Assembly: GCA_947471745.1 (NCBI GenBank)
Contig: CANJKZ010000080.1
Coordinates: forward strand, 1,657,501-1,721,500
From: Closterium sp. Naga37s-1
Lineage: Eukaryota > Streptophyta > Zygnematophyceae > Desmidiales > Closteriaceae
Length of the DNA: 64,000 bases
Direction of reading: 5' to 3'
Positions 10,210-20,319 of the stretch are shown here, in pieces; positions within the stretch are counted from its first letter, which is position 1; every line of letters begins with the position of its first letter. The position numbers and the translations under genes are program-made. The notes under the pieces are model-generated. The model saw only the letters and a list, made by a program, of their open reading frames with translations, had not been told where the DNA came from and made no database searches.

Positions 10210-10423
10210 TGTCAGGAATACTAGCAGTAGGGCCTAGGCTAAGTAGCCAAGGCCACACGAAGACTAGGAGGTTGTGCCCTAGGACTAGGTTTAGTATACG
10301 AAGGAGAAGTAGGAGAAGGAATTATTGCACTAGCAAGCAGGTTGGTACAAATAGGAAACCCTAAAGGACTGTACTCACTATTGAGTACCCCACTGCAGGC
10401 TAGACAAATAACATATTCTGACA
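10210..10423 (-). repeat. 5' LTR of element E (214 bp)
   Basis: TG...CA ends, matches 8163-8379, and is followed by the target duplication GAACC. Confidence 0.9.
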
Positions 10424-11042
10424 GAACCCACTCGCCACATTGGAAGGCTCGGAGTCGGGCCTTGATCTGGGGCCAGTTCGGTCGTTGTGGCGATTTTTGG
10501 CGAAGCGTCAGACGCGGGAGAAAGAGGAGGAGGCGCCAACCAGCCTCGAACTCCGGGTTTCGTGACAGGTGAAGTAACAGGGTCAGTAACGCCAGCGAAA
10601 ACAACTGACAGAAATTTGGCGGTAACCGTCGTGCCAGAAGAGGCTGTCGACTGTCGCAAAGGGTAGGGATATCCCAGTTCGCGATGTCAGCGAGCCGGTC
10701 TGCCTGTATCGCCAGCTCTTCTGGCGTGAAGTATCGGGGAGGTTGGGGATTTTCTCGCGCCGCAGCCGTGTCTGTCGCGGTCCGATTTCGCCCAGTGCGG
10801 CTCGTCCTTGCATGTGGTGGTGTGGTTGGAAACTCGCCCGTACGATCAGCATCGGACGGTCCGCGTGCAGGATCCCCTCGCACTGCATGGGGTTGCCTTG
10901 TCCCTGCTCCCATCCTCCCAGCGGTCTCCCTTAGTCCTTCCTCTCCTTCCGTCCCTTCATCCTCGCTTGCTGGCATGGGCTCCTCCCTATAAGAGGGGTC
11001 AATATTTTCGTCATCGTCATTATCCAGTCTGGTTAAAGCCCT
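10424..11042 (-). pseudogene. N-terminal part of the copy II ORF, cut off by element E
   Basis: The minus strand reads from about 11042 through PMPASEDEGTEGEEG, a basic proline-rich stretch, and a helical segment (LFSLALLTLLLHLSR, then GWRLLLFLPRLTLR) typical of the region just before the RT in these elements. It reaches GEWV at 10424, exactly at the element E insertion. Bases after GEWV inside element E are unrelated. Reading on at 8162 gives a continuous frame into the RT. Confidence 0.78.
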
Positions 11043-11131
11043 TCATGCCTCCGCCTGATAGCCATTCTCCGGCCCTCCTCCCTGTCCACTAGTCGCTTCT
11101 CGCCCTCCGCCTCGCGCTCCCCGGCCTCGCG

Positions 11132-12568
11132 ATGGTGATTGTTGGAGTGACCGATTACTCGCCAATGCGCGTTGGCGCTGCGTCGGTTGCGTTCGGAAGA
11201 CCGTCGTATGCCTCCGGAACGGGGACCATGGTGACGGGGTCCCCGCCGCCGTCTGCTCCGAAGCCCGTGACAACAGACGCTGAAAAGACTCTTCCCCCCG
11301 TATCCGCGGATCCCCTTGGCGTGAGTGAGGCTGGCCCGTCTGCCCCTGTTGTTGCTCCACCTGCTCCGCCTGCTCCCCCCGCTGCTCCCGGTCCTCCTGC
11401 TCCCGACGTTGCGCCAGCGGCGTCCGCCCCTGTTGGGGAGGTTGCTGATTCTCCTGCTCCTGCCCCTGGCGCCCCCGTTGCACAGACCGCTTCTGTCCCC
11501 GCCGTGCCTGCGCCGGCGTCTGCTTCGTCCCCGAAGGCGGCGTTCGCCACCACTGGCGGCCCGGCTCCGTTGGTTGCGCTTCCGGTCGTGGACCCGCCTG
11601 CCCCCGCTGCGCTGCCGGCGACACAAGTGCTGCAGCCGTCTCGTCCCCAGTCGCCCGACCGCCGACCATCCCGCCCCCATTCTCCTGCGCCCCAGCAGGA
11701 GCGCGAGTCGACGCGGCGCCGGCGCAACTCTCCCCGGCGCTACCAGCAGCAGGCCCAGTGGCCTGCCCCCCATGGTGGCCATGGGGGCTGGAGGGGTCCC
11801 CGCGGGCGCGGTGGTGGTGGGGCATTCCGCCCGCCTGTGACGATGGCGGATCTTCAAAGGGAGGTGTCGAGGGCCGTGCACGAGGAGAGGGCGGCGCAGA
11901 GCCAGAGTAGTTCGCTGCGGGCGGCGCTGGCGCATGTGGCTCCTCAGCAGGCCGTACCTCCCGTGGACCTTCCACCCGCGGCTGTATTTCCTCCCCCCGT
12001 CCTTGCCCCATCGCCTCGTGCCCCCGCTGCTTCGCTTGCAGCTTCTGGATCTCGTCTCCGCCTGCCCCCCGTTCCGCCGGTGGCTGGTGTTGAGTTCGTT
12101 GCTGCTGGCGGGGGAGCGGCGGGGGCGCAGCACACTCCCTACCCTGCTGATGATGAGCCGCTTCCATTCCTGGCGGTGGCACTTCAGGCCCCGCAGACCC
12201 GAGTACCTGAAACGACACTCGGACAGTTGCACCGTCTTGCGGAGAGCCTTCACGCTCTGCTGCTGATTCAGGTGCTGGCTCACGCGTCTCTCCCTGTGAT
12301 CCCTGCTGACTCGTTTCGTGACAGGCCGCGCGAGACTTGCCTGGACGCGGCAGACCAGCTCGCGCAGCTGCTGGTGCCCGCGTTGGCTGCGCCCGCAGAG
12401 GGTGGCGCTGCGGCTGTGGGACAACTTGACGAAGCTGTCCGGGGCTTGAGGCGACACTTGCACGCAGGATCTGGAGCCGCGGCGATCGGCGCAAGTACGC
12501 TGGTGGTCCGTGAGCTGTGGCGGACGTTGACGGGCATTCTCCATGCCCTCGGAGCTCACCGGATGTAG
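11132..12568 (+). CDS. hypothetical proline/alanine-rich protein (478 aa), function unknown
   Basis: I do not recognise this. The frame starts MVIVGVTDYSPM. It has a long Pro/Ala-rich region, a basic RS-like patch (ERESTRRRRNSPRR), an RGRGGGG stretch, and a helical C-terminal third (VRELWRTLTGILHALG, DEAVRGLRRHLHAG). It overlaps two minus-strand frames of similar length (12643-11033 and 12599-11043). The minus 12599 frame runs into the copy II frame across a TGA, so a minus-strand ORF1 cannot be excluded. The + frame looks more protein-like in its C-terminal part. It may be a gag-like protein of another element. It lies in the MurC intron. Confidence 0.35.
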   Translation: MVIVGVTDYSPMRVGAASVAFGRPSYASGTGTMVTGSPPPSAPKPVTTDAEKTLPPVSADPLGVSEAGPSAPVVAPPAPPAPPAAPGPPAPDVAPAASAPVGEVADSPAPAPGAPVAQTASVPAVPAPASASSPKAAFATTGGPAPLVALPVVDPPAPAALPATQVLQPSRPQSPDRRPSRPHSPAPQQERESTRRRRNSPRRYQQQAQWPAPHGGHGGWRGPRGRGGGGAFRPPVTMADLQREVSRAVHEERAAQSQSSSLRAALAHVAPQQAVPPVDLPPAAVFPPPVLAPSPRAPAASLAASGSRLRLPPVPPVAGVEFVAAGGGAAGAQHTPYPADDEPLPFLAVALQAPQTRVPETTLGQLHRLAESLHALLLIQVLAHASLPVIPADSFRDRPRETCLDAADQLAQLLVPALAAPAEGGAAAVGQLDEAVRGLRRHLHAGSGAAAIGASTLVVRELWRTLTGILHALGAHRM

Positions 12569-12689
12569 ATCCGGGCTCCGCCTGCCCCGTTGTTGCCATG
12601 GTTGCCTAGGATATTGTTGATGATGCCATTGCGTGTATGCCACTCCCTTTAGTCACTCGTATGTGTGTTTCCTTGCCGACCCTTCGCGC

Positions 12690-12704
12690 GCGGCCGAAGG
12701 CCGC
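12690..12704. repeat. GC-rich perfect inverted repeat
   Basis: GCGGCC-GAA-GGCCGC forms a 6-bp stem with a 3-base loop in a CG-rich patch after the + strand ORF. It could be a terminator-like hairpin or chance in GC-rich DNA. Confidence 0.5.
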
Positions 12705-12823
12705 GGCCGGCGCGAGCCGCTTGGTTAGGAGAATCAGAAACCGAACAATGAGGAACTAGCTGGCTGCCAGAGCCTTTATACTAAGGAACTAAGGCTGAGA
12801 GGCTGAGGGAAGAGGCCTAGATG

Positions 12824-12824
<1 letters not shown>

Positions 12825-12886
<62 letters not shown>
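12825..12886. repeat. (CT)31 microsatellite
   Basis: Uninterrupted CT dinucleotides. The tails of the non-LTR copies are also (CT)n on this strand, but the sequence to the right does not match their 3' UTR. Confidence 0.9.
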
Positions 12887-12888
<2 letters not shown>

Positions 12889-13196
12889 GGCTTGTCTTGA
12901 GCATGGCACACTAGTTGCTCTTGCTCTCGCTCTCGCTCTCACTCTTTGCTTCATGTGCAGCTCTCTCTCGTGGAAATAGGAATGAAGTCTTGGTTTTCAT
13001 GGCTTCTTCAATCCTACATAAATCATCTTCTCTCCTTCCCACCATTGTTTCTGTCTCTTCACCTTCCTTTCCGCTTTCACCCCCTTCTTGTTCGCTCTTC
13101 CAACCTCCTTCCTTCCCCTGTCAACCTTCCTTTCCCTCCCCTGTGATCCTCCTCCACTTCCTCTCTCCCTCCCTCGCCCCTGTGCATCACTCACAG

Positions 13197-13266
13197 TCGG
13201 CTGGCACAGTTTATGGATGACTTTGCGCAGTCTTTCAGCGCAGCAGACCGTGACATTGTCACTCAG
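13197..13266 (+). CDS. murC: MurC-like ligase, internal exon (second one seen)
   Basis: Acceptor CACTCACAG, donor ACTCAG/GTGGGC. The first base completes the serine codon begun at 4115-4116; the exon then reads RLAQFMDDFAQSFSAADRD and IVTQ. In MurC proteins FQPHxFSR is followed by a LLDDFAxAFxxAD helix and a VxxxVYxA strand, as seen here and in the next exon. The intron before it (4117-13196, about 9.1 kb) is almost entirely retroelements. The exon ends in phase 0. By length and conservation alone it would be missed; the joined reading makes the call. Confidence 0.8.
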
Positions 13267-13540
13267 GTGGGCGCTACCTGCCATGCCTCACATGCCCATC
13301 ACTCACACCCACCCACCCGCATCCACACACACAAGCACACACATGTTGCATGGGCTGCATGGGAGGAGAGCACTGAGTCTCACTTGCCACCCCGTGGCCG
13401 TTTCCAGCACCTCTCAGTACTGCGTGTGTGCTCGTGCATGCGCACAGGTGGGTTCGAGCAGGAGCTGGGTGTGTGCTCAGCTCACATGCACGCGTGTCCA
13501 GGAGTCTTTGTGCGTGAATGCTGCACCAGTTGTCCGCGTG
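13267..13540. other. intron sequence before element D
   Basis: CA-rich low-complexity sequence with no gene recognised. Confidence 0.5.
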
Positions 13541-13804
13541 AGGTGTCATGCTATAGGTAGCGCCGCTATCGATCACCCAATAGTCCAGGGAGTGTAGGGT
13601 CACCTTCCCCACTGCAGCTGGCTCCTCAAAGCCTTCATCCTTCTCTGGTCCAGCCGATGCTTGCGTCGACACGAAGAAGAATTGACCCGGAAAGCGATCG
13701 TCCCTCGACTCACTCTCGTTGTCACCATTCTTCATATTTGCAGCACCACCTCTGCGACCGCCACGGCCTCCACGGCCTCTTCCTCTCCCTCCTCCTGCTC
13801 ATCT
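13541..13804 (-). pseudogene. copia element D, protease/gag fragment left of element C
   Basis: The minus strand encodes GGAANMKNGD, FFVSTQASAGPEKDEGFEE and the protease active site VIDSGATYSM. It matches the A-family element H at about 38225-38485. The copy is cut at 13541 on its pol side. On the other side it is interrupted by element C; the rest of its gag resumes at 20991. Confidence 0.85.
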
Positions 13805-13937
13805 TGTTAAGAACTAAGGCAAGAATGCTTATATTATGTCAAGGTTGGGGTACAAGACTAGAGTGTCGAGAAAGTTTCTGTACCCCCTAAGGCTATCCCC
13901 AATATAGCCTAGATAATGATATGCATATGTTTTGACA
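13805..13937 (-). repeat. 3' LTR of element C (133 bp)
   Basis: On the + strand runs from TGTTAAGAACTAAGG to CATATGTTTTGACA and matches 20858-20990 except at three positions. Short for a copia LTR, but similar in length to those of B1, B2 and G. Confidence 0.9.
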
Positions 13938-14181
13938 CACCCCCATAGGCGAAATGGGGGATAGCCAGAGCAAGCAACGGTCACAAGACCGGTCAAGAGA
14001 AGAAACAAAACACAGCTCAGGGTGGATCACAACGTCACCACACACACTGAGCACAAGCAAACGGCCACAAGGCCAGTCCACATGCAGAGGTATATAAGCA
14101 ACAAGAACAGCACAGTGATCTCTAGCTAGCAAGAGCAAGCATGCAGGTATATATATATATAGATCACAGTACAAGCAGAGA

Positions 14182-17100
14182 CTACAGCAAGTGTGGAAAC
14201 GTAGGCACAAGGCCCAACAAAGTACAAAAGCGCTGATGGTCACCAGACGGAAGTGCCTTGGTGAATATATCAGCAGTGTTGGCCCGAGTGGCCACGTGAG
14301 CAAGGCGAAGCTGACCCCGCTGCTGCAACTCTCGAGCCAGGAAGTAATGCAGAGCGATGTGCTTCGTTCTGTGCTCCAGTCTGTGCTCCTGACACAAGGC
14401 AATGGCGGCCTTGTTGTCTACGTACAGAACTGGAGGAGAACGAGGCCGCTCTCCCAGGTCGGTCAGCAGGTAGGTGAGCCAGCGTAACTCCTGTGCAGCC
14501 ATGGCTGTGGCGTAGATCTCAGCCTCACAACTGGAGCTGAGAACTGAAGACGAGCGTGTAGACCGCCAAGAAACAGAGCCGGAGCCAAGGCTGAACGTGT
14601 AACCCTGTGACGACCGCTGTGTAGCCTGATCGTCAACCCAAGAAGCGTCTGAGTGCCCAGTGAGGACAACTGGACTCCGCCCTCCAAGCACGAGCCCCAT
14701 GCCCGATGTACTGCACAAGTAGCACAGTACCCTCTTAGCAGCATCCATGTGCACCTTTCGGTGCCGACCAGGAGCCACGTAGCGAGCCAGAAGGCCAAGA
14801 GGGTACGCAAGGTCAGGACGAGTGCAGGTCATCAGGTACATGAGGCAGCCCACTAGCTCTGGGTAAGGACCACTCGGCTCTACGGACTCGTCCGAAGGTG
14901 AAGCTGAGAGCAAGTGACCTGTAGCCAGAGGAGTGTGCTGTGCTGAGGACCAGGTGAAGCCAAAGCGCTGAAGGACCTGCTGCACCATGTGTGACTGAGT
15001 CAGTGTGATGGTGCGGCGTGCTCTGTCCCGGGTGATCTGCAAGCCAAGGTAGATGCGCAGCTCACCCAGGTCTGTGCACGTGTGTCTCTTCTGCAGCTCC
15101 GACTTCACCAGGGCGAGAGCCTCAGTGTCAGCAGTGGCAAAGACCAAGTCGTCGACGTACACGAGGATGTAGAACGGCGACAGCGAAGTGTCGGTGCGCA
15201 GAAACAGCGACGGGTCAGCAGTCGAAGGAGCAAACCCAAGAGCCGCAAGTGTCGTCCTCAGTGTGTCGTGCCACTCACGTGGCGCCTGGCGGAGACCGTA
15301 GACCGGCCGCCGGAGGCTCCACTGGGTACCAGGAGGGAACGGCCCAGTGAAGCCGGGTGGGCGGCGCAGCCAGATCTCCTCGTGCAGGCTGCCCTGTAAG
15401 AAAGCTGTGCTGAAGTCAAGAGAGTGAAGCTTGTAGTCACGCTGAGCGGCAACGTGCAGCAGCACCCGAAGAGTGGTCATCTTCGGGGTGGGGGAGAAAG
15501 TCTGGAAGAAGTCAACTCCCTCTCGCTGACTGAAACCTCAAGCAACGTAACGAGCCTTGAAGACAGGCGGAGAACCTGGCGGCCGCTTCACCCTGAAGAT
15601 CCACATGCCACTGACGATGTTCGCCCCAGGAGGGGGAACCTCGTCGACGTACGTGCCTGTGGACTTCCAGGATGCCATCTCTGCGTCCATGGCTGTCTGC
15701 CACTGAGAGGAGAACTCACCCGCGATCGCCTCAGCGTAAGAGCGCGGGGTCGGGATGTCTGGTGCATCCGGGTCTCCCTCAGGGGCAAGCAGCATGGCCA
15801 CGAGATGAGGCGCAGCGGCCGCAAGACACTCAAGGTCCTCGTGCCTGTCCTCAAGGACGTCCGTGCTAAGAGCACACTCACCCCCGACGGACGGAGGACA
15901 GACAGACTCAGACTCAGCAACAAGACTAGCAGCGTAGTCTAGACGACAGGCAGCAGCAAAGTCGACAAGCTCAGCGACTAAGGCAGACGCAGCAGCGGAC
16001 TCAAACGACGGGTCAGTGACAACAGTGGCTAGCAGACGCGTGACAGTAGGGTGCTCAGTACAAAACTGGTCAGACTCAGGGTCCGCAACGACAGGCAGAG
16101 AAGACGCAGGAGGAGACGGCAGAGGAACACTCTGCGGAGGAGAGGAAGGACGACGGGCTACAAGGGAAGGGCCGGGGACAGCCGGCTGACGCTGACGAGG
16201 AACACGCCGACTGAAACGACCAGAACGGACAGGTGAGACAGGACGCGACGCAGGCTCACGACGCTCAGTAAGGCCCCCTGTCTGCTCAGCGTAAGGAGAA
16301 GGAGCAGGCAGTGGTGAGCCAGGCTGTAACGGAAGACCAGGAGACGACGGGAGGCTAAGAACCTGGCGAAGTACGCAGTCAGGCGGTGGCAGAGACGACG
16401 GAGACGGCGGAGCAAAGAACAGGCGCGGCTGTGCAGTGCCACCAGCACCAGCAGCTCCAGCACCCCCAGCAGCTCCAGCACCCACAGCAGCTCCCGCACC
16501 TCCAGCAGCTCCAGCACCCTCAGCAGCTCCAGCACCTCCAGCAGGTCCAGTACCCTCAGCAGCTCCAGTACCTCCAGCAGCTCCAGCGCCCTCAGCAGCT
16601 CCAGCACCTCCAGCAGCTCCAGTACCCTCAGCAGCTCCAGTACCTCCAGCAGCTCCAGCACCCTCAGCAGCTCCAGCCCCTCCTGGTGCAGCACCCCCAG
16701 AACCGGCACCTCCAGTCCCAGGGTCTCCAACCGCAGTGCCACCAGCAGCAGTACCCTCAGACACACCACCGCCAGCCCCAGCAGCTCCAGTACCCCCAGT
16801 ACGAGCACCTCCGGGACCAGCGACACCAGCACCTCCAGTAGGTAAAGGACCAGCACCACTCCCAGCTCCAGTGACGCCAGCAGAAGAACCCCCAGCAGTA
16901 GAGCCCTGAGGTGCAGAAGCGCGACGCTGACAGCGACCGTACCAGTCGTGCAGCTGCTGGGAGGTGAGAGGCACACGCGGACGAAGGCGGCTACTCCAAG
17001 GAGACCGCGGAACAGCAGTCTCAGAACCCTCAGGCGACTCACCCCCAGACTCAGCACCCCCAGGCTCCGCACACGGAGGCGCAGCACCCCCAGACGCAGC

Positions 17101-18786
17101 ACCCCCAGGCGCAGCACCCCCAGACGCAGCACCCCCAGGCTCAGGACCTCCAGGCTCCTCACGCGAAGGCTCAGCACCTCCAGGCTCCGCACCCTCAGGC
17201 TCCTCACGCTCAGCACCCCCACGCTGCGCACCCCTGAGCTCCGCACCCCCAGGGAAAGCACCACTCCCAGCAGAACCGGAGTCACCAGTGACCTCAACAG
17301 GCGCAGGGACGGGAGGGTCTACCTGAGAAACACCTGAAGGAGCAGGGCCTGGCGCAGGGAGGGGGTCTACCTGGGGAGGACCTGGGGCGAGAAAGAGCGG
17401 CGGGAGGGGGCGAGGAGCAGTGCGGTAGGGGAAGAGGCGGTAAAAGGGGACCGGCTCGTCAAAGGTGACGTCCTGAGATGCAAAGACACGGCGCGAGGCG
17501 GGGTCGTAAAACTGCCAGCCAGGCGCGTCAGGGACAAAGCCAAGGAAGACGCAAGGAATGGCGCGAGGGGAGAGTTTGTCCGCAGTGGTATCGCGGACAA
17601 AGGCACGAGCACCCCAGACCCGGAAACGCGACGCGTCGCCAACCTTCCCCGTCCACAGCAGTGTGGGCGAGGTCTCAGGCAAGGAGACACGGGGCCAGAG
17701 GTTGAGCTGATGCACGGCGTACCGGACCGCAAACGGCCGCAGAAAATGGGGGGCAGCCGCATGGATCATGGAGGTACGAGCGACCTCCATGACCAAGCCA
17801 ATGTGGCGCTCAGCAACCCCATTCTGCTGCGGAGAGGCTGGAAGCGTGAACGTCTGGCGGATGCCGTGCTCCGCACAGAAGGCTGCCAAGAGGTCTGAGG
17901 AGAACTCACCACCTCTGTCAGAGTGCAGACGCAGGACAGGAAAGTCCGACTGGAACCGCTCGCGGAGCTGGAGACGAGCAGCGCGGATCCAGGGGATCAA
18001 AACATCAGGGACATCCCCCTTGCGCTGCAAGGGGAAGACCGTGGTGTAACGCGTGTAGTCGTCGACAACCAGCAGGAAGTACCGCTCGTGGCCCTGTCCA
18101 CGGACGCGGGTTGGGCCCCACACGTCCAGGTGGAGAGTCTGAAGGGGAGCCTCTGTGGGAGGGAACGAGGAGGAGTGAGGAGCGGCGCGCTGCCGCCCTC
18201 CGACGCAAGGAATGCAGGGCGGCGCAGGCGAGGGAGGGAGGGCAGGCAGAGACCTAGGAAGACCAGAGACCAGGAAGCGAGAGTGCATGCTACGTAGGCG
18301 AGGCAGGGAGGGGTGACCAAGGCGGTGGTGCCACAGGAGAGTGTCGTGCGACAGCCGGCGACACTCACACTGGGTAGCTACCTGAGCAGACACGTGTAAC
18401 TGGGGAGACAAAGGGGCGGAGCGCGACGCAGTGGTGAGGGTGTACAGACTGGACCCTGGCGCACGAGTGAACGTGGCCAGGTGGCGGCCGGTCTGGGAGC
18501 ACATGCAAATCGCCACACGCTGTCGGCCAGGGGTGAAGGTGTCAACCCCCGCATCCTGGAGGACAGCGTTGCTCACCAAGTTCGTAGAGAACGAGGGGAG
18601 GTGGAGACCAGACAGCTCACCAGTCGGGACCGCCGGACACGGAAGCATGGTGGAAGACCGTGCAAGCACTGGGCCCCCAGAGGGGTCAGCCAGTGAGACA
18701 GGAACAGGTGCAGGGAGGGGAGTGACTGTGGTACTGTCGCGAAAGAAACAGCGGGAAGCACCAGAGTCAAGTGTAAAAGTGTGCAA
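14182..18786 (-). pseudogene. element C pol (protease-integrase-linker-RT-RNase H), one nonsense codon
   Basis: The frame from 18786 begins at the protease (LHTFTLDSGASRCFF). The integrase follows: zinc-binding LLWHHRLGHPS ... CIPCVGG, then DVWGP, LHSDRGGEF and QQNGVAERH. The linker contains GAAEGAGAAGG repeats (DNA 16436-16690, 15-bp units). RT starts at SGMWIFRVKRPPG. A TGA at 15538-15540 stops the frame after KARYVA; the same frame resumes at 15537 with GFSQ and runs to 14182 through YVDDLVFAT and the RNase H (HSDASWVDD, CEAEIYA, YVDNKAAIAL). Element B2 has CGA at the stop position, so a C-to-T change at CpG explains it. It would otherwise be a complete pol. Confidence 0.9.
16436..16690. 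repeat. 15-bp tandem repeat in the element C linker
   Basis: Units of CAGCAGCTCCAGYAC and close variants. On the sense strand they encode Gly-Ala-Ala-Gly-type repeats between integrase and RT. Confidence 0.85.
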
Positions 18787-18807
18787 GGCCTGTGCAGGCG
18801 CAGTACC

Positions 18808-19168
18808 AAGGGGAGCAGAGCCTGGGGGTGTTGAGTCGGAGGGTGCGGAGTCTGGGGGTGCTGAGCCTCGGGGTGCTGCTTCGTCTGGAGGTCCTGCTGG
18901 TGCTTCACCGCGACTGTCCTCGCAGCAGCTGCGTGAGTGGCTTGTTCAGCGCCCACACCGTCGGAGTGGACCTCCTGGGGCTGGCGAGCCTGGAGACACT
19001 GGAGCTGGAGGTGCTGCTGTTACTACTGGAGCTGGAGACCCTACGGAGCCTGGAGCAGCTGGCGCCACAGGCGCTGGAGCTGGTGTAGCTGGAGTTGGAG
19101 GCCCTGGCGCAGGAGGCGCTGGAGCTGCAGGAGCTGGAGCTCTTGACCCTGGAGCTGCTCAGTGTGAA
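18808..19168 (+). repeat. inverted linker segment inside element C
   Basis: Within element C, whose genes are on the minus strand, this stretch reads in + orientation as pol linker: AESGGAEPRGAASSGG, SSQQLREWLVQRPHRRSG, then Gly/Ala-rich repeats. It resembles the linkers of B1 and B2. On the minus strand it replaces the end of gag between the zinc-knuckle-like CPYIIRIGPRTGRQC and the protease. Boundaries are approximate. Confidence 0.65.
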
Positions 19169-20311
19169 ACCCTGTGCACTGGCGACCAGTGCGGGGACCT
19201 ATGCGAATGATATAGGGGCAGCGACCAGGACCCCCAGAAGTCCCACGCCCGGCATACCAGTCAAGAAGCTGCTGGGAAGTGGGGGTCTGGCGCTGACGCT
19301 GCTGCTGCTGCTGCTGCGGCTGCGACTGCTGCTGGCCCTGACCACCACTGCCACCACCGCTCCCTCCTCCCCCACCGCCGCTGCTACCACCTCCACCTCT
19401 CCCAGTGCCTCCGCCACCCCCACCACCACCTCCACCACCTCCACCCCCACGACCACCCCCACCACCTCCACCTCCCCCGCCGCTTGCACCACCGCCACCT
19501 CCACCGCCACCCCCACCTCCCCTGCCACCCTTGCCGACCCTACCGCTGCGACGCTTCCCACTAGGAGCGGAAGCAGCCCCGACCTCCTCAGCACCAAGGT
19601 AGTCGTGAGCAGCAGCTGCGGAGGCATAGGAGGGGGTGAGAGGGGAGGGGGAGCACCCCTCAAAGAGGGGAGAGCGAGGAGTGTCACGAGGCACCTACAG
19701 CGAGGATGTTCTTCTCTACTGCGAGGAGGTGCTTCTCGAAGTCGTCGACAGTGAGAGTGGGGGGGCCTAGCGTGAGGAAGTGGTCCTTGACTGAGCTAAG
19801 AGTGTCAGGGAGGCGGGTGACGAGGAAATAGAGAGTGAAGTACATCGGGGGGGGGGTTTGCGGCACAGAACTTGGCTGAAAGGGTGGCACGAAAGCGAGT
19901 GTCAGTAGCGCGCAGGTGGGAAATGAGGTCCTCAGCAGTGGTAAACGAGGAAAGGTCGGGGAACAGGTAGGGTAGCATGAGTCGACCTATGGCTGCAGTG
20001 GCCGGGGAGGAGTAGCGCGCAACTACAGCGTCGTACAGCGTCTTAGCAGTTTTGTGCTGGCTGAAATGCGCGCGCTCAGTAATCGGCAGATGGTTCCTAA
20101 TAGCTAGGCGTGCAGCAGCATCGCGAGTCTGGCACTGCGAGCGTTCGAGAGCAGGTCGGCAGCAGGAGCAACGGCAGTGCCAGACACGTAATCGAACAGT
20201 GAAACGCCCTCTTTGGCATCGGTAAGAAGGAACAGTTGGAGATCATCTAACCACACAGCGAACTCTATGGGGCGACCGTCAGGCTCGAACGCGAGAACGT
20301 TGGGCGTCGTC
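19169..20311 (-). pseudogene. element C gag, frameshifted
   Basis: Starts at an ATG near 20311 with MTTPNVLAFEPDGRPIEFAV, the usual start of this gag type. A frameshift near 20130-20150 ends that frame at 20104. The protein continues in another frame as RDAAARLAIRNHLPITERAH and goes on through YFLVTRLPDTLSS and LTVDDFEKHLLAVEK. A long Gly-rich tract (about 19360-19560) and a Gln-rich stretch precede CPYIIRIGPRTGRQCTGFH, a Cys/His knuckle-like motif. The end is replaced by the inverted segment. Gag forms the particle that packages element RNA. Confidence 0.8.
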
Positions 20312-20319
20312 ATAATGGC

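Larger units (their letters stand above)
8163..10423 (-). mobile_element. non-autonomous LTR retrotransposon E (LARD/TRIM-like)
   Basis: Two similar LTRs (8163-8379 and 10210-10423), both TG...CA on the + strand, bound a 1.8 kb interior with no pol or gag. The target duplication GAACC is exact: 8158-8162 and 10424-10428. The orientation is minus: a PPT-like GGCTATGGGGGTG adjoins the left LTR and a primer-site-like TGGTATCTAGAGC adjoins the right LTR. The leader carries the GGGCCCAC block that also occurs in elements C and G. E is therefore probably a deletion derivative of that copia lineage, mobilised in trans. Confidence 0.87.
5430..11042 (-). mobile_element. RLE-type non-LTR retrotransposon copy II, split by element E
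   Basis: The sense strand is minus. The 3' end is an (AG)n tail at 5443-5430, the same tail type as copy I. Going upstream come the endonuclease, the reverse transcriptase and, beyond element E (8163-10423), the N-terminal part of the same reading frame up to about 11042. The 5' end is unclear: an in-frame TGA at about 11043 separates the frame from a further minus-strand frame reaching 12599. The domain order RT then zinc knuckle then restriction-like endonuclease fits the R2/NeSL/R4 groups; I cannot place it in one clade. Confidence 0.8.

Noticed and set aside
8705..10364. Several long overlapping ORFs on both strands (up to 489 codons)
   Set aside because: They are products of G-rich tandem repeats with a 37-bp period that keeps all frames open; no domain-like sequence.
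11033..12643. 536-codon minus-strand ORF rich in Arg/Ser
   Set aside because: Its frame differs from the non-LTR frame and looks like an antisense shadow; recorded only within the three-ORF finding.
12825..12886. (CT)31 as the 3' tail of another non-LTR copy
   Set aside because: The adjoining sequence does not match the 3' UTR of copies I and II.
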